Translations under genes and position numbers: made by a program
Part shown: positions 55,101-64,000 of the stretch, piece by piece
Numbering within the stretch: position 1 is the first letter of the stretch
Layout of the letters: each line of letters begins with the position of its first letter
Assembly: GCF_027596085.1 (NCBI RefSeq)
Contig: NC_072462.1
Location: forward strand, 17,751,921-17,815,920
Source: Anoplopoma fimbria
Lineage: Eukaryota > Chordata > Actinopteri > Perciformes > Anoplopomatidae
Direction: 5' to 3'
Length of the DNA stretch: 64,000 nucleotides
Notes under the pieces: generated by a model
Told to the model about the DNA's origin: nothing
What the model saw: only the letters and a program-made list of their open reading frames with translations
Database searches by the model: none

Positions 55101-58100
55101 TATCACCACAGCATATTGCTAATACTAGTGCTAAGTATTTCAACCTTTTCACGTTTTCTGTTTAATCTTCTATGTTTAAAATTCCTTTAATTCTCCCAGA
55201 GGGCTTTTGGGAGCCCACGTGATGGCCGACCTGCTGCGGCAGCGTGGGGAGAGGATGCAGTGGTATCGTGATGAGCTCCTACACATGGCCAAAGAGCTGG
55301 GCCATCGATTACTGCCTGCCTTTAACACCACAAGTGGCCTTCCCTACCCTAAGGTATATCTTATTTCATTGATAAATACCACAGGGCTTATTTTAGATGT
55401 ATAATATGCAGACGGAACAGAGAGCCTTCTGACAAATCTTATCAAGGATGACCCTGGAATTGAACTCAATGCATTGATAGCCAATAGTTCTTCAAAGTCA
55501 GTGCACCACAGAGGAACTAATGAAGAACATAGTATTTATTTTAGTAAATAACTAGAAATTATTTGAGCTGAGTGTATTTCAAGAACCTAAAGTAGACAAG
55601 ATTAATGTGATTTAAAAAAAATAAAAATGTCTTCTTGGTTTTCCAGGTGAATCTGCGGTATGGAGTCCTAAACCCACTTTCACGCACAGGCACTGAATCG
55701 GACACCTGCACAGCATGTGCTGGAACAATGATCCTGGAGTTTGCTGCCCTCAGCAGACTGTCAGGAGAGTCTGTTTTTGAGGTATTACCTCCCTCTGCCT
55801 CTCTAGAGATGAGGCTTTTGAACATTTTATTTTATCTCTTTGCAATACAGACTTATTGTGAAATTACTGAGCTATAAGAGTAGAGTACAGTCATTTTCTT
55901 AGAAATGATAGCTGGCTATAACTGATGCCTGTTGTTGAAAGATAAAATCGTGTTAGAATGATGTAATTGTTTTACCAGAAAAATCATAAGGATATAGTAC
56001 TTGTTATTGTTTTATAGGAAAATGCAAGGAAGGCTCTGGATGTCCTCTGGCAGAGGAGACAGAGGGGAAGTGACTTGGTGGGGACCGTCATCAATATCCA
56101 TAATGAAGAATGGGTCCGGAGAGGTAAAGCAAAACTTTGGTTAAGATAAGAGATTAAAACTCTTATCTTAACCAAGCAAAACTTTGGTTAAGATAAGAGA
56201 TTAAAACTGGACCCACACATAGAACCTGATAATTCATAATTTGCTTGTACAGTGCAAACATATTCAACAGCTTTGTACATTAACCATATTATAGTAATCT
56301 TTTCACTTCTGTGTCTGCAGACAGTGGAGTTGGTGCTGGTATCGACTCTTACTATGAATATCTGATGAAGGCCTACATTCTTCTAGGAGACAATGTTTTT
56401 CTGGAGAGGTTCAACATTGTAAGTCATCCCTGTACGCCAGCATAGAAATCTATATCCAAGCATCTGGCACCTGCTGTATTGTCCCCATGTTGCAACATAA
56501 TTGGCCCCCCGCTGGCCATTTTGTTCATACTGTGACTGCGGGTTGAAGCCATTTTTCAGTGTTTGCTAATATATATTTCCTGTTTGTCTTTAACAGCACT
56601 ACAGTGCCATTATGAAGTACATCAGTCAGCCTCCCCTGCTGCTCAATGTACACATGCACAACCCCACTGTGAGCGTGCGCAGCTGGATGGACTCTCTCCT
56701 GGCATTCTTCCCTGGCTTACAGGTCAGGGATCCTCGATTAATCACATTCACTACCATTAAATGTTGTAGAAGGTGTAGAAATTGTTGCACACGTGTCTCT
56801 GGATTCCAGTGATATTTATTGTTCATACAGGTTTTGAGAGGAGATCTGAAACCAGCTATTGAGACTCATGAAATGCTTTATCAAGTCACCAAACAGCACA
56901 AGTTCCTTCCAGAGGTAAATAATCTTTGTTGTTTTTGTTTATTTAATGACATAAAGGAGGCATAAATAGGCAAGATATATCAAATACTACACTCATTTGG
57001 GTTGGGCAATATTGATACAATCATATCTCTCAGAATCCACAATCTTGTATCAAAATATGATTATACATTGCATTATATTGAGTTTTCTGGAAATTCAAAT
57101 GAAAACTTAAAACAGTAATTAAATGGAAATGTCTACTGTCTATGTATTAGATCCATTGAGTTGAATAGGAAAAATAAAGATATTTGATCATTATGATGCA
57201 AACATCCTGAAATTCAGTTTTGCCATTAAGCAGTCTTTCTCATTACAACACAGCCAACAACAATAACCTAATAGAAGCAGTAATATTGAAGGGATAACAA
57301 CCTTAGTATAAATAGTTTAACTAATAGTTTCAATCACTGAATTTATATTGTCATATCACCAAGTATGACAAGTTACAGTGGGATATATTCATACTAACGG
57401 AGATGGGAAATGTAACAATGAATAGGTGTGCAGCAGCTGTTGAAAATCATCACAGTCAGAGATGTATGAAACTATGCTATGATGAATATTTATTGGTGTA
57501 GTCATCACATTACACCAAGTAAAGAAATAACAAAAGTAAATGCCTAAGTAAAGAAATAACAAAAGTTAAATTCCTTGTTGCTAATCCTCCTTGTCCCATT
57601 GTTAATGTGAACTGTTAATGTAAAAAGATCTTAGAAGAAGCCGTGTCACTAATGTCTTTTGTTGTCTTTGCTTGATCTCCATACAGGCTTTCACTACAGA
57701 GTTTAGAGTTCATTGGGGCCAACACCTACTGAGACCAGAGTTTGCAGAAAGCACCTACTACCTCTATAAGGTGACAGGCCAGTGCCACAGTTAGACAAAT
57801 ACATACACTATTTAAGCTATAATACTATTTATACATACTATTACTTAAAATTGAAAATGTCCGGTCTGATATAAGTAAGCTAAATAACAAAACTACTCAA
57901 CTCTTGTACTATGTTCACAAAGCATTTTTATTAGGTGTGTGGTCGAGATTATATTTTGATTTCTGCAGGCCACTGGCGACCCTTACTACCTCAGAGTGGG
58001 ACAGTCGATCGTGGAAAAGCTCAATGCCTACGCCAGGGTGCCTTGTGGGTTTGCTGCTGTGCAAGATGTCCGCACTGGGACGCATGAAGACAGGTAAAAA

Positions 58101-61100
58101 GAAAATGCAACTACACACATGTTTACAATGTCACGTTTCATTTGGATAAGCAACCTCAGAAGGTGTGTTCTGGTAAAACCTTTCCGGTGATGATTAACTG
58201 TTATGGAAACTAAAAATATGTGTATGTTTCTTTGTCTGTAGGATGGACTCATTCTTTCTGGCTGAGATGTTTAAATACCTGTACCTGCTGTTTACGGATA
58301 AGAGTCAGCTGCCCATCGATATTGACGACTACATCTTCACCACGGAGGCTCACCTCCTCCCTGTTTCTCTCTCCATCACCCAACCGCCCTGTCAAGGCAA
58401 CAATACGGTGAGAGCTCTCCCTTTATCACAAACACAGGTACAAACATTATATTGCCATTTTTAATTAGGATATTTAAACTGTTTATAAAACTATTTGTAG
58501 ACAGTGTAATTAATGACGCATGTTAGTAAGTATGAATAGTTGTTCTTGTTTAATGCCATCATTTATACTGTTTCTTGTTGTATAAAAATGGGGCATATTG
58601 TCAACTGACCCTTTTTAATATGTGAAGTGACATTTTAGTGTATGTGCTAAAAGTGTTGAAAGTTCAATTGCTGTTTCTGTTCTTCAGGAGACTGTTCCTG
58701 TTTCTCAAGAAGAAGATCTGTTTACACACTCCTGCCCCAGCATGGAGACGTTGTTTCCCAACAACCCCTCGTTTGCCAAAACCATACGGGACAGCTACAA
58801 GTACCTCACTGGAGTGGGACGAGCCTTCCACCCCTTACCTGTCAGGTGTGTTGAATACCAGCCGCAACAGCTATAGAGTGCTGCAAGAAAGAAATAAAAA
58901 AAAAACCTGCAATGAGGGGGAAAAAGCATTTTTGCACTTCAGGTTCCCTCGTCTCAAAGTCAGGGGGCTTTTTGAATGTGTTTTTGGTTCGATGCCTGAA
59001 AATAAGGTCTGTGGTTAACACAAACTTAAGCTATTTTATATATTGTTTCTACAATATAAAAAATATGTCAGTAAATAGCCCTCTTATATATTTGAAGCTT
59101 TTACATGTCTTGAAAGAGGCGGTAGCTAAAAAAAAAAGACAAGACTACACCACTCTATTTTTTTTACCTTGTGAGTCATCGTGGTAAAATGTGGTCTTGG
59201 TCACCTACTACAGCAGGAACTACCAGAGAAGCGGTTTTAGAGTACTTTGCAAGGTGATTGTATTTCTGTCTATCCGTGGAGATTTTTTCACCGCAATAAC
59301 GTCACAACCGCTCAGATGCAGTCACAAAACTTCAGAGGTGTGTGGTTGAGATCAAAGTAAAGGTCAGGTTTGAAGATAGTTATGGTCTCTAGGGTGATCT
59401 CCAGTTCTAGAATGAAATCAGCGGTAAAACAAGTTTACTTTGACTACCTTGTGTTTTAACTTTCGTGTGTTTGTAATTTACAGGGAAATTGAACTACCGC
59501 TCCATGATAATGGGATGGAGCCAGTAGAGTTCTTGAAGAGCATGGGCATTTCTCTCACCCCACTGAATGAGGTCATGGCAGGAGAAACTGGAAGTCGGAT
59601 GGTATTTGAAGTTACTCTGTACTCACTTCATGACATTAAGTTCTGCCTGTCTAAGCATCCAAAACTTTAGGCAAGTAAATGGTTTGCACTAGGCCCCAAC
59701 ATTGAACAAAACAGAAAAAGGTGTCCCTTTGATTTCCTTTTAAAACAGTATTTTTTTTACAGCTAAAATAATTTTATTTCGAGCATTAGAGTTTCTCTCA
59801 AAAAGCCTAAATAGCTATCTGTATATGCACTTTACGTGTTTATTTGAAAACCCTTTCTTGCTAGCTTACAGGGGTGATTAAATGGGTCAAACATATCACC
59901 AACATGATTGAGACATTTTTGGGATTTTCTCTATGCTTAGCAGTCGTGGTAATAGGCTAATGTGCTTTCCAAAGTTACCAGAAAGTGACTCCCTGCAGTT
60001 AAAACACGGGGATCATGAGGATGTTCTTCAGCAGGTTCTGATAGCAGACATTTTAGTTTTCCTTGAGTAACAAGCATGCAAAACATGTTTTCAATTCCCA
60101 ATTTAAGACCAGATTTTGTCCGTTTGGCTCCACTGATGCACTCAAATGGCCTGTTCAGCAATTTTATGCTGTGAGCATGCTTCAATAGAGCTGTCAAAAG
60201 AAGTTAATTATAAAACCTGGCGTTGAACCAATTATATATTTCAAATGTGCAAATAACAGGGAGTTGAGCAGCATCAATATACAAAGGTTGTAAGCTGCTT
60301 TGGTCAAATAATAGAGCTTTTTCTATGCTCATAAGGAGTAAATATGCCCCTTCTGGTATCATGAGGTGCATGAATGGCTGTAAAAAATGCCTGAAAGTTT
60401 GATTGCTAACCTATACAGTATCACAATATCCACAGATTCCCTTATAAACCATGATAACAATTGAACTGGTTATAGCATAACATTGTCACAGAACGTACCT
60501 TTCTTAACTCAATCATGTCACTTGACATCATGGGAAAACACTGAATTTAAATGACTTTGAGTTTTTAAATATGAATCCCTTTTAGGAGCATAAAGGAGTG
60601 TACCGGGTAAAACTTGTGGCAGAGGTGAGCCACACCACGGAGGAGGAGGAAGTGTTGCCGCATGTTGTTCAGCTCATATCCCCCCCATATCTGGGTAGGA
60701 CAGTCCTCACAGCAGGACCTGCCAAGTTCGGGATGGACCTCACCAAGCAGGAGCACGGGGTGAGCTTCCATTGTGACCATAATACAGTATACAGTGTCAA
60801 CAAAGCCCCCAACTCCCAGCTTGTATATGAAACATGTGTTTGATGATGATAATAACATGACAAAATACAAGAATGTTATGGAAGCCATTACTTTTCAGGG
60901 AAATGATGGACCTTAACAAACCAAGGCCAAAGCATTGACTCTTACAATTACATTGCTGATCTTTCCTGAACCATGGAAATATTCCTGTTTTGTCTTACCT
61001 GCACTTCTCCTTATCTCAACACCATCACTTGCAATAACACACTTCACCTCTTGTGCCGCAGGTGAAGGGCAGCATAGTGAAAGCCTCTCCCTACACTGCA

Positions 61101-62011
61101 TGTGAGCCTATAGATAGTGCAGTGGATCTTAAAGGCCATATCGCTCTGGCACTGCGTGGTGACTGCATGTTTGCTGTAAAGGCCCGTCGGCTGCAGGAAG
61201 CAGGGGCCATAGGAGTCATCTTTATAGGTGAGGATGAGTACCAGAGGAGCTGGGCCTCATTTTTTGTTAAAGTCCATAGGTTAGACTGACTCTCAAATAC
61301 TGAAGATTGGACCTCATGGAAATTAAATCATTTAAATGACTCCCTTATTCTCTTTCTCAGACCACCGCGAGGGAAGTAATAGTGAGGATACTCCCCTCTT
61401 CCAGATGGTTGGTGATGGCGACTCCACCGAAGACATCACCCTGCCTTTGGTCTTCCTTTTCAGCCAAGAGGGTGCCGTGCTCACAGCAGCTCTTGAGGAA
61501 CATCACAATGTGGATGTGCTGCTGCTGCCCAAGGAGAGGCAGCTGGGACATGGTGAGGAGCAGGAGGAGGAAATTTAAAAGGATAAGGCTGGCCGATATT
61601 CTATATTTTTGTTATCGTCAACAAATCTCATGAAAAGGTCTCTTTGATCAAATTGTAATTCCTCTCTCTGTTCTTGTTCTAATTTTGTATATCATGGGCT
61701 CTCCTCCTTATTGTCCAGATAAGACAGAAAAACCTGTCAGCATGAATATCAAACTTCGTCTGGCAGAGGAGGGGGAGCTGGAGGACGGATCAGCCAGAGG
61801 GCCCACCTTGGAGTTTGTCTTGGAGAAACAGGAGGTGTTTCTTAAAGAAGAAGAAGAAGAAGAAGAGCTGAGAGGAAAACGACAACAACAACAACCACAG
61901 CAGCAGCGGCAGTTCTGCTCACAGGCAGCAGGGATTGACAGAACTGAACAGTGTTCAGCAGATTCCTCTCAAAACGCAAACTCTAACAGTAGACCAGACG
62001 CGAACCCTTGA
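52114..62011 (+). CDS. edem3: EDEM3, ER degradation-enhancing alpha-mannosidase-like 3
   Basis: Twenty exons: 52114-52208, 52604-52649, 53558-53658, 54689-54728, 54877-54989, 55200-55353, 55647-55781, 56018-56123, 56321-56418, 56597-56722, 56831-56914, 57687-57770, 57969-58093, 58242-58407, 58688-58845, 59484-59601, 60586-60759, 61062-61227, 61361-61552 and 61719-62011. They total 2574 nt for 857 aa (human 932). It trims mannose from misfolded glycoproteins in the ER so that they enter ERAD. Residues 1-17 ([17 protein letters not shown]) look like a signal peptide. The GH47 domain spans about 25-480 with [59 protein letters not shown] and [18 protein letters not shown] and RVPCGFAAV keep the two conserved cysteines. 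A PA domain at about 645-755 ([20 protein letters not shown]) separates EDEM3 from EDEM1/2. The tail is acidic and Gln-rich and ends RPDANP without KDEL. In-frame ATGs at 52072 and 52075 would add 13-14 residues. Confidence 0.9.
52300..52550 (+). repeat. About 250-bp direct repeat, copy A (edem3 intron 1)
   Basis: Starts AAAGGAGGCATAAATAGGCA and ends GATCATTATGATGCAA. It aligns end to end with 56953-57201, with about six substitutions and a 2-bp deletion in the other copy. The repeat has no coding motif. Confidence 0.92.
53659..54688. other. edem3 intron 3, nothing recognised
   Basis: About 1 kb of AT-rich intron without visible elements or exons. Confidence 0.6.
56128..56208 (+). repeat. 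Duplicated hairpin at the edem3 exon 8 donor
   Basis: A 34-bp segment starting AGCAAAACTTTGGTTAAGAT occurs at 56128-56161 and again, unchanged, at 56175-56208. The 13 bp between them (CTTATCTTAACCA) are the exact reverse complement of TGGTTAAGATAAG within each copy. The first copy begins four bases inside intron 8. Confidence 0.95.
56953..57201 (+). repeat. About 250-bp direct repeat, copy B (edem3 intron 11)
   Basis: Second copy of 52300-52550 in the same orientation. Differences include a missing GT after GATATAT and substitutions such as TTTGGG for TTTAGG and TTAAAAC for TTAAGAC. Confidence 0.92.
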
Positions 62012-64000
62012 CCACTGCTGATCCCGAAGCAGTCAAGTTTCCTAACACTGATTTTTCATCAGTTTCTGAATTGGGTGCCTCTCAGAGCCCCTCACTGCCC
62101 ACATGGAGCCCTGACCGACCCAGCCTGCATGTTTACAGCCGATGGAGAAGAGGAAAGCAGTGTGATGACTTCTAAACCTAAAGATGTAACTACATTTATT
62201 AGACAAAGAATCAAAGTGGGGCTTTTACTACTGAAATGAGGGATGTCGTGTGACTAAACTAGGTAAGTTAGAGACAAAAAGCTGTAGGTTAAGATGGCTA
62301 GGCTGGTGCTGCCTACGCCCAGCCTGTAGTGTAGCTAGGCACATACAAGGTGTTTGTGAGGATAATGACATTAAAATTCCTCACCTTGAGGAAAACATAG
62401 ATAAGGCAAACATGTACTCTGCTAGGTTTTTTATGCAATGCTGTTTGTTTTTAAGGTGGAGTGCACCTTTTCACTTCAACAGCTGCTGTTAAGTATTCTG
62501 TGATGGGGAATGGGATATCACCTGGCCAGTAGGTGGTGTTAGCTACCGTAGCCTCTCAATAATATGATGGTAGAAGATGAAGGAGATGTGCTGGGGCCAA
62601 TTTGGAAAGTTTTTTTTTTTTTTTTTGTACTAGTAAATATCTTCAGGGAATTTCAAGAGTGAATGCAGTTTGCTAGGTTGACCCTTTTGATGAAATGTTC
62701 ATGTTTTTGTTCTGCACTTAATTTCAATAGTGTGTGCGTGTGTGTGTGTGTGTATGTGAGTCTGCAATGTTTTTAATATCTAAAACACCCAAGAAAGAGT
62801 CTGAGCTAAAACATCATTGCTATCAGATGAAACCCTCCTTTTTTTTTAGGAGTCATCATGCAAGGAATAAAAAGTCTGTAGGATTAACCACCATGAATTT
62901 ATGAAATTAAGTTTGGATTTTTCAGGTTGTATGCTTCTTGTTTTCCAGCCTATAAATAACTTTGTAGTCATTATTGAATTGTTATTAATCATGTCACCTT
63001 AAAAAATTGCAAAAAATGACCAAAGCTGGGTTTTTTTGCAACTGAAGTCTTCATGTAACTCTGGTTAAGTTCCAGATGCAGCATCACAGGTTGGTGAGCA
63101 GTCCCAGACTGCTATGCACTTTGAAACACGGGTATGATGATCGTCTATGGCAGATTCATTTATTTGTGTGTTGAAATTAGTAATTGCAGTCATACATCAA
63201 CCAATTTACATTGTGCACTTATGCAATGTTTTCAGCCACCTATATAGACAACTCTACGAGGATAGTTTGAGAACCCAAAAAAACATTCTAATATTTAGTG
63301 ACTCATACATTTAGATTGTTTTTGCATTATCTAAAATGATAACAGTCAAACTGGAAAGGCCCATTAAATCCTGTGCATTGTTTCCAAACTATGGTACAGT
63401 TAAGTGACACTCTCTACACAAACTGAACCATTTATTACGAAGAATCACGTTTTGTGACAACTCAATAATATGCAGAACTCTTTTAACAGCTCATATTCAC
63501 TTCATTCTCACTAATAATTTGTTGCATTAATTTATTTTCTTTCTTTTGTGGTACATTAAATGTGAGCTTATTTTTGTGTGGGGGAAAAACACTTTTCATG
63601 CCAGAGTTTGTTTTCTTTTATGTCATTACAGTGGACCTGTTGTTGATGCAGCTGAGTTAATTTTAAGCCTTAATCCAACATGACTTTTTTTTGTTTTTGT
63701 TTTGTTTAGCCTGTATGAGGCTTTGCCAACCAGTATACCTCAGGCCCTCTGTGTGTTACAGCTCACACAGAGAAAAGCACCTTTTTTTTTTATCGTTTTA
63801 CATGCTATTTCATTTTCAGCTGTTCTCTGAGATTTCTGTTGATTAGTGGCTGAAAGTCAAGTGCCAAAAGATGCATGACGTGACCCCGGTTTACGTTTCA
63901 CATCTTCTTTGTGTTTAGTTTCTGACTGTGAGCCAAGGCAGTCTTGTCAATAAATTTGAAATCACAATTACCAAAGATTTTTACCTATGTTTCCCTGCAT
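62012..64000 (+). other. edem3 3' UTR
   Basis: AT-rich, non-coding, with a short GT tract near 62730-62755 and several poly-T runs. An AATAAA at 63949-63954 followed by T-rich sequence is the likely main poly(A) signal, giving a 3' UTR of about 1.95 kb that would end near the edge of the window. An earlier AATAAA at about 62867 could be an alternative. Confidence 0.65.

Overview
This window looks like a piece of a teleost fish nuclear chromosome, probably a spiny-rayed (percomorph-type) fish. It has long AT-rich introns with GT/AG splice sites, vertebrate genes, dense CA/GATA microsatellites, L2-like and I-like LINE remnants, and short Tc1/mariner-type and hAT-like elements. I reconstructed the coding exons by hand. 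In every gene the exon phases add up exactly to an open frame of the length expected for the vertebrate family.

Layout: 1-10.46 kb has no gene that I can support. It holds microsatellites, a broken I-like LINE (4.6-5.85 kb), two hAT-like MITE fragments and a 115-117 bp minisatellite (9.54-10.46 kb). Then come chchd10 (+, 10.8-13.7 kb), cdc37l1 (+, 15.0-20.8 kb), ak3 (-, 26.0-34.3 kb, with a 5'-truncated L2-like LINE in intron 3), rcl1 (+, 35.3-44.2 kb, with a mir-101 hairpin in intron 8), anxa3 (-, 44.65-49.16 kb) and edem3 (+, 52.1-62.0 kb plus about 1.95 kb of 3' UTR). ak3 and rcl1 are head to head. cdc37l1/ak3 and rcl1/anxa3 are tail to tail. The order cdc37l1-ak3-rcl1 with intronic mir-101 is the same as on human chromosome 9p24, which supports these calls independently.

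The genes are housekeeping genes of separate pathways: mitochondrial cristae (CHCHD10), the Hsp90 co-chaperone system (CDC37L1), mitochondrial GTP:AMP phosphotransfer (AK3), 18S rRNA processing (RCL1), Ca2+/membrane binding (ANXA3) and ER-associated degradation of glycoproteins (EDEM3). They do not form one functional unit.

I found no evidence of a new multigene system. The observations most worth checking are: an EDEM3 with no C-terminal KDEL; a 157-bp repeat copied without mismatch 5.3 kb apart; a duplicated hairpin sitting on an edem3 splice donor; an AATAAA that overlaps the rcl1 stop codon; an extra 16-codon N-terminal exon in anxa3; and an unexplained GC-rich block between the minisatellite and chchd10.
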